64,000 nt of DNA, taken from NCBI GenBank assembly GCA_039720395.1, contig CM077823.1:30958371-31022370 (forward strand), written 5' to 3'. Below the pieces are notes generated by a model. It made no database searches and was not told where the DNA came from. It worked only from the letters and a program-made list of their open reading frames with translations. This stretch comes from Liquidambar formosana (lineage: Eukaryota; Streptophyta; Magnoliopsida; Saxifragales; Altingiaceae). Position numbers and translations under genes: made by a program. Positions 45,851 through 58,687 of this stretch are shown in pieces. Position 1 is the first letter of the stretch. Every line of letters starts with the position of its first letter.

Positions 45851-47702
45851 CAGCTGAAAATTGACAGTCAGTCAGGTTACACCTCATCAGCACAGACATT
45901 AGCCTTATTTTATTAAAAACATTTAAGTAAATCTTCTCCATTCTTTATTCTCCATTTTACTTTAAGTTATTTAATGAAAATAAGCGAAGAACCCCCCATT
46001 TGAATCCAAATAAAATATATAAAAAAAAAATCAAATTCCCAATATATCAAAATCTCATTTTCAAGTTTTAGTACAAAATCCGTCTCCCGACAGATTTTCC
46101 TAAAACAAACATGTGTGGAACCCAATCCAAACATGCCAATAAAATCCCATAAAATCACCAATGTCTTATAATATTATAAACTCCCATTACCGCAAAAAAT
46201 TATCTTTAAAAACGAAGATTTACGAAAATTCATTTTTCTCCCACACTTAGCCAAATTTCAGCAGCTTAACCCAAAACTGCAAATAAGGCCAAACACACTT
46301 AAAACACTTGATGCATAAAAACGAGCATCAAATCACAAATAACATTATATTATCATACATATAGATTACCCATACATGAGGTCATCCAACAAATCAAGGG
46401 ATTAACTACGCTAATCATACAATAAGCCGTAATAATCCCTATTAAGAAAACATGTCCTCACAACAGGTCTCAAACGACATTAGGATTGTCTCAGAAGGCC
46501 TACATTAACAGAGTTCTAGAAAGGTATAATATAAAGGGTTGTTCACCTAGTGTAGTACCCATTGTGAGGCGTGATAGATTCAGTTTAAGCCAATGTTCGA
46601 AAAATGCTCTAGAAAAAGAAAAGATGAAGATACTCCCTATGCATCTATTATTGGTAGTCTGCTTTATACACAAGTGTATCCAAGGCTAGACATTAGTTTT
46701 GCTGTAAGGATGTTATGCAGATACCAGAGCAATCCAGGTGAAGAGCATTAGCAAACAGCAAAGAAGGTCATGAGATACTTGCAAGGCACTAAGGACTACA
46801 TGCTTACATTCAAGTATTCTGACCATTTGGAAGTAGTTGGATATTCGAACTCAAATTTTGCCGAATGCTGTGAAAGTCCACATAAGGATATGTCTTCCTA
46901 CTTGTGGGAGGTGCTATATCTTGGAAAAGCACCAAACAGACATTAATGGCATCATCTACTATGGAGGTAGAATTTGTTGCATGCTATGAAGCTACTACAC
47001 AGGCATTGTGGTTACGTCATTTTATTATAGAATTGTGGATTCTATATCTGGGCCATTGAGAATTTACTGTGATAATTTTGCAGCTGTGTTCTATTCTAAG
47101 CACAACAAAAGTGCGAGTTGAAGTAAGCACATCGAGGTAAAGTATTTTGTTGTGAAAGAAAATGTTCAAAAACGCAAAGTGCTCATTGAGCATATAAGAT
47201 CGAAGCTACTGATTGCGGATCCCATGACAAAGGACTGTAGCCTCATTTGTATAAGGAACATGTGGAACATATGGATGTAATTAGTTCTTTCAATGTTTAG
47301 ATATATGTAATCTTTTATGTGGACACCATTTGATGAATATTGAAGAATGAAATCTATATTTTCTATCTATATATTTATTTGTTTGTGCACATAAAGTAAT
47401 TTATATATGACAAAATGTTCATTGGGATTATAAATTTGGACCCTTAATGGCTTATAAGAGGTCCATTCATAAAGAAATAAATGTCATATAAAGCACTCAC
47501 TTGGAGGGAATTGATTGCATTATAATACATGAAAGGAAATACTCACTAATTAGAGTATGTACCACCATTATTTATGTGTTGAAACTCTCCGTTTGGGTAT
47601 ATGGTATTTCCACTTAAAGGGATTAAGTAGTTAACTAATATGGCCATACTTCAGTCTAAAGTATTAATTACCCAATTGTGTCATATGGACCAAGTGGAAG
47701 AA

Positions 47703-49663
47703 TGCTAGATGTTTCTTTTAGGAAACCTTGTGGCCCACATGCCACTATCCTACCTCTAGTAATCCATCTATTATATATATCTAAAACGGAGGATTGGCAC
47801 CCCTTTGTGTGCCAAGTGTCAAAATGAGAGTTTTTTTCTTTTTCTTTTTCTTTTTCTTTTTTCCTTTCACATGCTAAAACAGGGACACAATTGCCTTTTG
47901 GTAAAATTTCTTTTTAGTAACCGTTTTCTAATCTAATACCAAAAAATGATATTTTCTATCAACATGCTACGAATTGACTACAAATGTGTGCTAAAATGAC
48001 AACTAATTTCCATTGTTTCATATTAATTTGGGAAGTAGTCACTAAAATGTAATTTTACCAAAAAGTTACTTTTAGTGGGACAACTACTTTTAGTCATCAC
48101 TTTCCAACTTAATACCAAACAAAGGATATTATTTGTCAACTTACCACAAATTGACTTGATAGGTGCTTCAAAAGGACTATTAACTTTCTTTGTTTGGTAT
48201 TAAGCTGGGAAATGGTCACCAAAAGATAAATTCCCCAAAAAATAAATTTCTTACCTTTTTTTTTTCCTTTTTTATTTTTGTTGGTATTATTTGCTCATTT
48301 TCATGAGGTAAAGGTAAGTTGACGCTTGGTATTCATTGCATATCTCTTTGTTTTTATGTATGAGAATTAAAAAACCCATACTATACAATGTTCAACCCAA
48401 AATAGACTGTACTATATTTTTTTGTTTTCTTTATGCCTATTCATTTCCCCTTCTAAAAATTGAACATATAAAGTTATAAATAGTCATAATTAAAAAGAGA
48501 GACAAATAAAGGAAAAGAGGATTAAAAAAGAAAACGCGATCCGCCGAAATCTTCAAATTCTCCCGATTTGCTTTTGATACCCAAAAAAAAAAAAAAGTAA
48601 GAAAAAATCTATTTTAATCAAAATTCTTCCATATGGTTAATTACATAAAGTTGAAAAGATTTATACTTTCTCTTATTTTCTTCTCCCTCTGACTTTTTTC
48701 TCCTATTCTCTTTTTCAGTCTAGATTTTTCTCTTATCTTTTTATGCTCTAATCTCAAACAAATTTTTAATATTTTTCCCCATGGTTTTTCACTCTTTGTG
48801 AAACCCACTCGAAACTTCACTAAGATTCATCGTTGTCATGCATTCTAAAATCTGCACTGTCAGATTTCGAGATACTTTCAACGGCTATACTTGCTTTGGT
48901 ATATATCAACATGTTAAAACCATGATTGTGGGATGGGTGAAGCTTTAGAGAATTTTAATATTTTTCCACCAAATATCATAACGTGTCAGTTCCTTCATTT
49001 TTTACAAGTTTCTACTATTAAATTAATTGTTTTTCAAAATAATTTATTTTTTTCGGGAGTATAATTAAATTTTGTGTGATACATTATGCTAACATCACAC
49101 CAAAAATAATTTTGATTGAACATCAAATATTATTTTTGTCTATAACTTTTAAATTTAATTGACATATTATATTAACAAATACATTTTACTATTTTAGAGA
49201 ATAAATATTCTGTTAAAATTCTAATTTGCTAATAATATTTTTTTTTTTATAAATTAATCCGTGCAACGCACGGGATTCAAAGCTAGTTTGAATTTAAATT
49301 TAAATTAGTGGGTACTTATTGAGAAGTTACTACTCTTAAACCCATAACTATTTTAGTGGATAACTTCCCATCATCTAATAACTTCCTTAATGGGAGGAAG
49401 TTATATTTATTAACGTTGGGAACAAAAGGATCCCTAGTCTATTAGAAAATACAGCCTGTGATTTCCATCAAATCTCATGTATAGAGAGAGATTTGGATAC
49501 ATTAGAAGACTTGTTTTGGTTGGTGATCTGATAATTGTACGTACGTTTGTGGTTCTCAATTTCTATGTCAAAGTATCTGTAATTTTACTTGGACAAGAAT
49601 GGTCGGAGATAATTCTAAACTTTTGCTTAATTTAATATGATATTCATGATTTAATTTCCAACA
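47703..49663 (+). repeat. 3' LTR of the Copia element
   Basis: Begins TGCTAGATGTTTC after a purine tract (AAGTGGAAGAA) and ends CCAACA. Contains a 1520-bp Helitron. Net length 441 bp. Confidence 0.9.
47767..49286 (+). mobile_element. Non-autonomous Helitron in the 3' LTR
   Basis: Starts TCTATTATATATATC and ends AAAGCTAG, placed exactly between A and T with no TSD. A hairpin CCGTGC-aac-GCACGG (49259-49273) lies 13 nt before the end. The 5' LTR shows the uninterrupted site (ACCTA joined to TTTGAATTT at about 38620). Internal sequence is closely related to the insert at 53323-54433. No Rep/helicase gene. Confidence 0.94.
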
Positions 49664-52600
49664 AAAAAAAAAAACTTTTATTTCTACAAATTTTTAAAAT
49701 TGTTTTTCCTATAACTAGTAGTTCGGAGGCTTGTCCAAGATTGGGCTTTTCTTCTTTAAAAACCAAAAATAATAAAAAAAAAAGGTTACATTCTTCCTCA
49801 ACTGGGTCCGAACTTATTTAATTTTTTTTTTCTCCCTAAAATATGAAAAAAGGTCTCCGAATTCAGCTGGCTGGATCCATTTTCAATTATTGAGCAGGAC
49901 AAAAAAGACAACAAGGCAACAACTACAGGAGTCCGCATCACAATCTCTACCATTCAACGAATAGAGATCATAGGTCCATTTGCACGGTTGCACCTACTCT
50001 TCAAATTTGTATGGATTTTAATCTTCAAAAGAGGTCTGTTATATTTTAAATATGAACATCACTCTATAGAATTTATTTGAGCATGTGGAATATACCATAT
50101 TTAATAAATCATTTATAATTATACTACTTTATCTTGGTGTCAAGTGCAGTTGCCCTGCATCTCTTTTAGTCATTTAATAGTATATACAAGATTTTAAGAA
50201 ATAGGAGATGCGTGTATAAAAATAATATACCAAATATTGCAGTCCCTTATATTTTGTATAAGATTATCATTCAAAACTTTACTTGTGACTTATATTTTGT
50301 GAAATCAACCGTTCAATTGGATAGTCTGCTCATATAAGCGATATATGTTAAAAATCAAGTTGATCCAAAACTGATTGTTGTTTGATTCAAAACTTTTAAT
50401 ATTTTAATCAATGACAGTTGTTCATTTTTGGACAAGTGGTTTCGCAAAATATGAATCACAGATAGATTTTTGGAGGGTGATTTTACGCAAAGTTGCATGA
50501 GATTAATCTCAAGAGAATAGCACTATAAAAATATAATATATAAAATATAAAAAAAATACTAATAATAATTTATTTGAAATTTTAAATTTGAAAATGTGGT
50601 TATATGAGAGGGACATAGGATAAATGATTACAAAAGGTAGAGCATCTATTTTATCAACCCATATTTTGTATTATAAAATAATAAATTTCTATTTTTTATA
50701 AATAAATGGGAAATATTATATAGGAGAAATAAATTAGTCAGAAACTGTTAGTAGAGGTACACCATTCTCATAAGTCCAAACACGTTTTTCCAAATGTATA
50801 TCATTTTCTACATATAATAGAGAAGAATTAAATTAAAACCCTTTCTTGCTAGTTTCTGACACCCCTTTTTTTTTTCTTTTTTTTTTTTTGTTGGCTAAGA
50901 GTTTCTGACACCTTGTTGGCTAGACATGCTTGCTGTTGTTATACATGATTGTTTGTTTCCCGGAGTAACATTACTTGATTAGAAATTTATGTTAAGTTTA
51001 ACTCGAAATTTTGGAACTTAGCTAGAAATTTGGAATGGTATTTTTAAAATTTTTTTTTTTTTTATACAAAATTTTATATTCTTCTTGGGTCTTGTCTTAA
51101 AGATCAAGACAATTAGATTCCACATATAAAATTTTTATTATTAAAAAAAATGGACAAATTAATGAAAGTTATGATATTTTAAACCTCAAAAAATAAAAAA
51201 ATAAAAAAATGCTACAAGTTACAATTAGTTAGAGGGTATTTCAGTCAATTCAAAACATGAGGTAGTTTTGGTAAGACAGTACAATTTTAAGTGATCTAGT
51301 TATATGCTGACATGTCAATCAGTTTACCATTTTGTCTAATTAATTTCGCCTTATATAATAGCACCCTAAAGACCAAAAATTAAATCTTAATTTAATTATT
51401 ATAAAATGATTTTTTTTTTTTTTTAATTTAAAAGCAAAAATACAATGACACCGAACAAAATTCTAAAAAATTACTGCTTTAATTGATGTATCCTCGAGAA
51501 GAAGTTGTATTTCTCAAATTAAAAACCTAAACCACCTTGAAATAAAATCCCAAAAGTGCATTCTAAGGATAAATGCAAGTGGGAGATTGAATATACTTGA
51601 AATTCCCATCCACAGGACACAATATTTTGTTGACAAAAACACCCTTATATGACGAAAATACCCTTTGTAATTTGATAAAATATCTATTTTATTTGATCAC
51701 TCTCTATCTAGTATGAACACAATAGAAGCTCCTAGTGCAGTCCTAAAGCTAGATCAAGACACTGTTGGAATTCGGAAGCGCGCACAAGTGCTTAAAGGGA
51801 GGAGAGGAGTACTCAAATTTAGGAACAATTCAGTCTTTCTCTTACTTTCTTACTTTCTTACTTTTCTGTCTTGTACTTCTCCTTGCATATACTCTTTAAA
51901 TAGACTTTGTGGATACATCCATCATAAATACATTCCTAATGACTCTTCACTTTTCTAGCTAGACACCTATTCATGAACTAACTTAGATACATGAACTATA
52001 TTAACTACCAATACATGAACCTTATTAATCACAGACATGTATCTACTCAATACATTCTTAGAAACATGTGTTCAATGAACTTATCTAAAAACATGTTTAG
52101 TCGTCCAACAGATACCTCTCCACGACTCTATGGTGTCACGCATGTCACCATTTTCCATCCAAACTGGTTTAATGACTTGAGTGGCAACTTAGAGGAAAAT
52201 TTTTAGTCGTTGAAGTTTCTTTCTGATGCTGAGAAGGAATGGATAAGGTTTCTCCTTTGTGGTTGTGGTCCTAACTTTTTTTTTTTTTTTTCTTTTTTCC
52301 AACAATTTAAAAATGGGTTTTTGAACTTGGATCGATGTGATGTGGATTTTTTATTATTTTTATACAATTTTTTTCTCATCTATTAATTTGGTGTTTGTTT
52401 TGGATGGACGAAGTGAAGATATGGACATTGATGTGATGTAGATGGTTGTTAATGTTGATATTCTTGAGACCCATTTTCAAGACAAGACCAAGAATTTGAA
52501 CCTCTTTTTCTGTTAGGACGGTGCCAATTGAAATTGGTCTCTATGACAGTTAACAACCCAAGGTGCAGGCTTAGAGACGCATCGCATTATTATCATCATT

Positions 52601-53322
52601 TGTTTACATCCCAAATGGTTGGTGTATCTGTGTATGAGGAGGCCAATACCTGTGCTTCTGTTAAACTATGTGGTTCTACCAACTGGTCAACACCACCAAA
52701 AACAGGCTAACATCAAAATTATTTTAAAAGTTTGAAAAAATTCAAATAATTATAATACTATCAAAAGGAAGTATAAGAAGGATTGAATCAGTATATATAT
52801 ATATATAATTAAAATAATTATAAAATCTGCTTTGGCAGCTAATTTGAATTGGTAACAGATTGATTTAGGTATATAATTAATGGTATTATTAATTATTTAT
52901 ATATAATCTGCAAAACTAGGTGCAGAAAACATATATTTACGTGGAAGCTTCTTTAAAAGATTTTTAAGCATTGTTTGTTTATTTATTTATTTATTTAATT
53001 GCACTAGATGTTGGGTTTGAAACTTTGCAATAAATTTATATTTAAGTTGAAGGATTTGGGGGGAAAAAAAAAACCCATGTTTTTTTTATTTTTTTGGGTG
53101 CTCAAAAGTGTGTTTCAGCATACGCCATACCATACAAAAGGGCGAACCCCGGATCATGCAGATAAAATGTTCGAAACCCATGTGCAAATCTACACCATCG
53201 GAAATACTATAACCTCTACGGTCTAGAAGTTTCCCTTCCTCACATCTCTGCTAGTAGAATGTTTGTTACATTTTCAGAGGTTGGTACCACCCTATTGAGT
53301 CATGTGGTTTGAATGGCCATCA

Positions 53323-54433
53323 AATGCATCTATATAATCTATATAATTATATAATTATATATATATAACGAAGGAATTGCTCCCTGTTGATGCCACGTGT
53401 TGATTTATGATTTTTTTTTTTTCAAATCATATGCTGAATCTGTGAACAGGAAGAAAAAAGATAAAAATTACCTTTTAGTGACCACTTTCCAATCTTATAC
53501 CAAAACAAGGTAATATCTATCAACTTGTTACAAATTAACTGTATACTTACGTCAAAATAACTATTAGTTTTCTTTTTTTCGTATTAAGTTGGGAAAGAAT
53601 CACTAAAAAGTAATTTTCCTAAAAAGAAAGTTACTTTTAGTGACTTTTGGAGAAATTACTTTGTAATGATCTGTATCCAACTTAATATCAACGAAAGAAT
53701 ATTCTCTGCCAACTTGCTACAAATTGATTGTATACATGCTTCAGAAGAACTACTAATGTTTCATGTTTGGTATTAAATTGAGAAGTGATCACAAAAAGGT
53801 AAATTCTCTAACTTTTCTTTGTTTTTTTGGTTTTCATTGCTCTTTTTCACGCGGTATAAGTAGGTTGATGCTTGGTGTACGTTGCATATCTCTTTACTTT
53901 TATGTGAGAGAATCAGAAAACCTACACTGTATAATGTCCAACCCAAACTTAGTAAACTATACCATATTTTTTTGTTTTCTTTATGTTTATTTATTTCCTT
54001 TTCCAAAATTAAACGTATGAAATTATAAATAGTTATAATCAGAAAGAGAGACAAATAGAGGCAATGATGATTAAAAAAGAAAACGCGACACACCGGAATA
54101 TGTATTAACATATCAAATTGCTTAGAAAACTTTAAAAATGTTTAAAAAATTGTGCAAATACATTTTTGTCAAACAAGAGATATCTTAAACCGTTAGGCTC
54201 AAACTAATCTCCATGATGCACAAACCATCCGCAAGTCCATGCATTCGATAGTGAGGGATATCGAGAAGACATGAACTTAAGATTTATGATTCCTGAACCG
54301 CGGTTCTTTACTATCTAAGCTACCATCACGGGTGTGTATTATATATATATATATATAATTTATATTTTTCGCAATATTTATTTTTACAAACCTCACCCGT
54401 GCGTTCCTGTGCAACGCACGGGTCATAAAGTAG
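53323..54433 (+). mobile_element. Non-autonomous Helitron in unit Q
   Basis: Absent from P, where the flanks GGCCGTCA and TGACTAGCTG are joined (32093-32107). A perfect 10-bp stem CCCGTGCGTT/AACGCACGGG with a 7-nt loop (54396-54422) lies 11 nt before the 3' end. The end reads GTAG before T instead of CTAG. Same family as 47767-49286. The 5' end is not exact; a TCTATATAATC start lies at 53328. Confidence 0.85.
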
Positions 54434-55775
54434 TGACTAGCTGAAAACTGTACTGTAACCAAAATCAACTTTAAAAGCCATGTGGAGTAACTTTTATTTA
54501 TCATTTGCCATGGTCAAGTAAAAACATGTTTATATAAGTTATACGGAGTATCAATACCGTGCATTAAGCGATGTATCCTACGTAATGGTTCTATGTACCC
54601 GTTAACCAATCAATGCACAGGTTTCAACCCTCAAATGCGGGTACTGATATATTCCCTCCGTTCTTAATTGATTTTTTCGTTTGAAAAAAAAAACTCGTTT
54701 AAAAAAAAAAAAAAAAAACCCTTATTAAATGTTTTCATATCAATATATATGTTTTGATATTCCAATTTTCCCCTTAAGTGTACAAAACATTGGGGGAAAA
54801 AAAAAAAAAAAAGAGAATACATTTTTAAGGGTATTTTAAAAAATGGAATAAAAAGAATCATTGGCTTTTGGAATATGACAATAATTTTACAACATCCCAA
54901 AGAGAAAATGAGACCAATAATTTAGGAACAAAGAGAGTAATATATATTAGCACGTTCATACCTAACCTTGATCCTATATATCACATATTCACATGCTTCT
55001 TCTTTTTTTCCTAGTCTCTACTCACCCAAGTTGCAATCATATTTGGCAAATTGTTTTTTAATTCTTGGATATATAATTCATAGAATACTTTGAACATCCA
55101 AGTCTTCCAAAAAATTTTTTATATTTAAGGCCAAGTAGATAAGATATTTTTAATGCAATTTATATCCATATATCTATATTACTATTAAAAGTGTGAATGT
55201 GTAAAAATAATTTGATTTACATTAATACCGTAAAAATAAATAATAAAAACAATGATACCCTTCTTGTCCGTGCAGAAGAGAAAAGATGAAAGAGTACAAA
55301 GGCAGCTCTAATGAAATATGAGCAGGGTTTATTAATAATTACTCCTTCCCTTCTATTTTATTTGGGTCACTTAGGAGTAAGTCTGTGTAACCCAACACTT
55401 ATACCAAGGTGATGCATTTTATTCATTCTGCATCGCTCAATCAAGTTTAACTTGTCAATGTTACCCTCTTACACTAGAATGTTGGTTGATGAAACAACTG
55501 ATGTAATAACTGTAATTTTAATTATAGTACAAAGTATTTTGAAAAAATAAACTATTTACTTGCTTTGATTTCTGATAATGAACAAACATTTTGAAATATC
55601 CTAGAATAAAAATGCAACCCAATCATAGATATCGACCGAAAGTTCTATCACTCCAATTACACCCATTTAAAAAAACCTTAACACTATTAAAAAACTCCAA
55701 CGCGCAATTATCCCCCTAGTGGCTAGTAAGTAGAATCGCAAAACCTCCCATATAAAAGCTGATCCCTAAAATTAT

Positions 55776-55799
<24 letters not shown>

Positions 55800-55860
<61 letters not shown>

Positions 55861-55976
55861 GATCATGTGTGGAATATCCCGTTTGATCACGATTGTCCGT
55901 AAGCAACATGCATGCGTACGTCTCTCATAGACGATTGCAATTGAATAGAATATCCAAGATATCCCGCACATGATCA
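55800..55976. repeat. (TA)n, (GA)n and foldback module in Q
   Basis: (TA)n at about 55783-55814 passes into (GA)n to 55858; then a module related to the two palindromes at 33679-33989 (GATCATGTGTGGAATATCCC to the inverted CCCGCACATGATC). Confidence 0.75.
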
Positions 55977-55988
55977 AAACTTTATATA

Positions 55989-56524
55989 TCTATACTACCT
56001 ATTAAACGCTGAATGTAAGAAAAACTTTTGATTGACTAATATATCCTTTATTTAAATTTTAAATACATAACTACCCTTCTGCACCATTTTAATCTTATTG
56101 TAGTTAAATAGATAACAGCTATTATTGTAGTAAAGTTTATATAGGAGACATCTATACTCTTGTAGTTAACTTATATCGGAAACATTTCTCTTTATATTTC
56201 ATTAGAGTTTTATGCAGGGTCATTATCTTCAATAATGATTAATGTTTTTTTATTTAAATTTTCATTTCAAATTATTGAAATTTTGTGGTTAATCAATATA
56301 ATACTGAGTTACTATATATTATTGGGAATTATTATATTCTAATTTATTTGTGACTAACTTAAAATTTTCAAATTAGTTATACTACTTACTATAATTTCAT
56401 TAGAAGTAAAAATCTAACCAAACCAATATTAATATCTAATTTTTTAAAAATTATTCTTTCATTTATATTTCATTTCATATTATTGAAAAATAACTACGTG
56501 CAATGCGTGTGTGCCTACGTCTAG
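55989..56524 (+). mobile_element. Helitron candidate, 536 bp, in unit Q
   Basis: Starts TCTATACTACCTATTAAACG after A, ends CTAG before T. A weak hairpin (ACGTGCAATGCGTG) lies before the end. No such sequence is seen at the matching part of P, though (TA)n tracts make the alignment uncertain. Confidence 0.65.
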
Positions 56525-56529
56525 TATAT

Positions 56530-56592
<63 letters not shown>

Positions 56593-56741
56593 ATGACGAT
56601 CAGATAAGCACGTACTGATATAACTTATAACAACACTATGCATTGGGGGTTGTACATCGTGCGTTAGTTGGTTATGGGGTACATTAAACCAATGTACGAG
56701 GTACAAGCCCCAATGTATAGTACTAACAGGAACATAACCGT

Positions 56742-56800
<59 letters not shown>

Positions 56801-56837
56801 CCAATGCATAGTACTAATAGGAACATAATCGTAGATA

Positions 56838-56868
<31 letters not shown>

Positions 56869-56870
56869 GG
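56525..56870. repeat. (TA)n tracts and dispersed module
   Basis: Long (TA)n at about 56528-56590, 56742-56798 and 56835-56868. Between them a module (56591-56741, GGATGACGATCAGATAAGCA to ACATAACCGTAG) related to 15245-15415; its right end, ATAGTACTAAYAGGAACATA, is repeated at 56808. Confidence 0.75.
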
Positions 56871-57415
56871 AAAATGATTCTTAAGACCATTGTTGTTAGT
56901 CCAATGAATAAGACCATGGCATTTTTGTAAATATAACAACTAATGTATAACAATTTCCTATTTTCATGGGGATTTTACTTAAAAATGCAATAACTTTTTT
57001 TTTAAGAGTTCAATTTTGATAAAAGTTATATTTTTGGATTGTACTCATCAAGAGTTTCAAAACAAAACCCATGTTGACTAGGAAATTTTATAAATAAAAA
57101 ATTTGAAGTTAAATTAGAAATCAAATTAAGTTTAATTTAACTTGAAAATCAAGTTAAATTTACTATTTAATTTGAAAATCAAGTTAAATTTATGTTGAAA
57201 ATCAAGTTAAATTTACTTTGAAAATATTCCACATTTATTTCCGTTGAAAATCATTATTGATCAAAGGACTTGAAACAGTTATGAGATAGGGGTATTTTGG
57301 TTAGTTCAACCAAGTGGGATAACGTCAATTTAACGTACAATTTGATAACAGAAGATTTCTTTCATTACAAGATAGTAGGCTAACGTGTTGGTCATACCAC
57401 TTTGGTCTTATATAA
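56869..57415. other. AT-rich segment with ATCAAGTTAAATTT minisatellite
   Basis: Absent from P at the matching position, so probably an insertion, but no clear TIR or TSD was found. GAAAATCAAGTTAAATTTA occurs about three times at 57143-57218. Confidence 0.45.
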
Positions 57416-57431
57416 CAGGGTTGTATCTTAG

Positions 57432-57500
57432 AACAAAACCAATAATTTGAAAACTCCAATAAAATAAAATATAAAATAAAATAAAACAGAAGAAAAAAAA
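57432..57500. other. Empty site corresponding to the MULE insertion
   Basis: AAAACCAATAATTTGAAAAC then TCCAAT matches the left MULE flank (34038-34066). The next 40 bases, 57461-57500, match the 40 bases between MULE and Copia (38341-38380), ending CAGAAGAAAAAAAA. Confidence 0.85.
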
Positions 57501-58639
57501 TGCGCCTTGACATGCAAAACTCATTGAAAAATAAAGAAAAAATACTTTTATTTCAACAAATTTTTAAAATTGTTCTTCCCATAACTAGTAGTTCGGAGGC
57601 TTGTCCAAGATTGCGCTTTTCTTCCTTTAAAAATAAAAATAAAAAATAAAAAGTACATTCCCTCCTCAACTAGCTCCGAACTTATTTAAAAAATATTTTT
57701 TTTTCTAAGAAAGTAAAAAGGGTCTCCGAATTCAGCTGGCTGGATCCATTTTAAACTTCTCAGTAGGACAAAAAAGATCGACAAGGCAACAAGTACCGGA
57801 GTCCGCATCACAACCTCTACCATTCAACGAATAGAGACCATAGGTCCATTTGCACGATTGCACCTACTCTTCAAATTTGTATGGATTTTAATCTTCAAAA
57901 GAGGTCCGTTATATTTTAAATATCAACATCACTCTATAAAATTTATTTGAGCACGTGGAATATACCATATTTAATAAATCATTTATAATTATACTACTTT
58001 ATCTTGGTGTCAGGTGCAGCTGCCCTGCATCTCTTTTAGTCATTTAATAGCATATACAAGATTTCAAGAAATAGGAGATACGTGTATAAAAATAATATAC
58101 AAAATATTTCAGTCCCTTATATTTTGTATAAGATTATTATTCAAAACTCTACTTGTAACTTATATTTTATGAAATCAACTGTTCAATTGGATAGTCTACT
58201 CATATAAGCGATGCATGTTAAAAATTAAGTTAATCCAAGATGATTGTTGTTCGATTTAAATCAATGACAGTTGTTCATTTCTGGACAATTGGTTTCGCAA
58301 AATATGAATCACACATAGATTTTTGGAGAGTGATCTTACGCAAAGTTACGTGAGATTAACCTCAAGAGAATAGAATTGTAAAAATATAATATATAAAATA
58401 AAAAAAATACTAGTAACAATTTATTTAAAATTTTAAATTTGAAAATGTGGTTATATGAGAGAGACATAGGATAAATGATTACAAAAGGTAGAGCATCTAT
58501 TTTATCAACCCCTATTTGGTATTTTAAAATAATAAATTTCTATTTTGTATAAATAAATGGGAAATATTATATAGGAGAAATAAGTTAGTCGAAACTGTTA
58601 GTAGAGGTATACCATTCTCATAAGTCCAAACACGTTTTT

Positions 58640-58642
<3 letters not shown>

Positions 58643-58686
<44 letters not shown>
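58643..58686. repeat. (TA)n microsatellite, Q only
   Basis: About 21 TA units, where P has the plain sequence (50795-50805). Confidence 0.9.

Positions 58687-58687
<1 letters not shown>

Larger units (their letters stand above)
43936..46462. mobile_element. Solo LTR, 2.5 kb, inside the Copia RT gene
   Basis: Starts TGTAACG and ends TCACA; perfect 5-bp TSD, acagg (43931-43935 and 46463-46467). Removing it rejoins the Copia reading frame. It holds a tandem repeat of about 46 bp at 44780-44870 (GAGGAAACACGGCAAGACAT) and AGACGTCTGAAA repeats at 45717-45845. Length and the TGTAAC start suggest a Ty3/Gypsy LTR; no internal genes remain. Confidence 0.9.
40728..47280 (+). pseudogene. Copia gag-pol, broken by stops, frameshifts and a solo LTR
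   Basis: Gag start near IPMLNGENF (40755) with an early stop at about 40785; several more stops near 41020-41390. A damaged zinc-knuckle region, CFFCKKKN...C, is at about 41430-41500. Protease trace DSGSTIHIAN at about 41595. Integrase zinc region HRRLGHIS and CIDCIKGKQ (42020-42140), then HTDIRGPF and SFIDDHTRYVY (42200-42290). Reverse transcriptase traces QMDVKTAFLN (43540) and YVDD (43800, in a shifted frame). The region is cut by a solo LTR at 43936 and resumes at 46468 with SQKAYINRVLERYN; the RNase H traces run to about 47270. Clearly dead. Confidence 0.92.
38381..49663 (+). mobile_element. Copia LTR retrotransposon, decayed, with four nested insertions
   Basis: 5' LTR 38381-39627 and 3' LTR 47703-49663 both begin TG(T/C)TAGA(C/T)GTTTC and end in AACA; without insertions each is about 440-455 bp. 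Flanks are aaaaa on both sides (5-bp TSD, low complexity). The PBS is at 39630-39641. Net internal length after removing the nested solo LTR is about 5.5 kb. Order of coding traces: gag, protease, integrase, reverse transcriptase, RNase H, which is the Copia order. Inserted into unit P; Q lacks it near 57500. Confidence 0.93.
28818..51623. repeat. Tandem duplication, unit P (expanded by insertions)
   Basis: P aligns collinearly with unit Q (51624-59496). Matching blocks: 28870-29095 with 51690-51910, 29982-30011 and 30719-33610 with 51910-55770, 34033-34073 plus 38341-38380 with 57432-57500, and 49675-51623 with 57540-59496. P is 22.8 kb because it holds two hATs, a MULE and a Copia element; without these it is about 5.7 kb. 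The bases caat stand at the left edge (28814-28817), at the P/Q joint (51620-51623) and at the right edge (59493-59496). Confidence 0.85.

Noticed and set aside
51713..51958. Short protein gene in unit Q
   Set aside because: About 35 codons are conserved with P, but no domain, start context or splice pattern supports a gene.
56869..57415. A defined transposon in unit Q
   Set aside because: It is absent from P, but I could not find matching inverted ends or a TSD.
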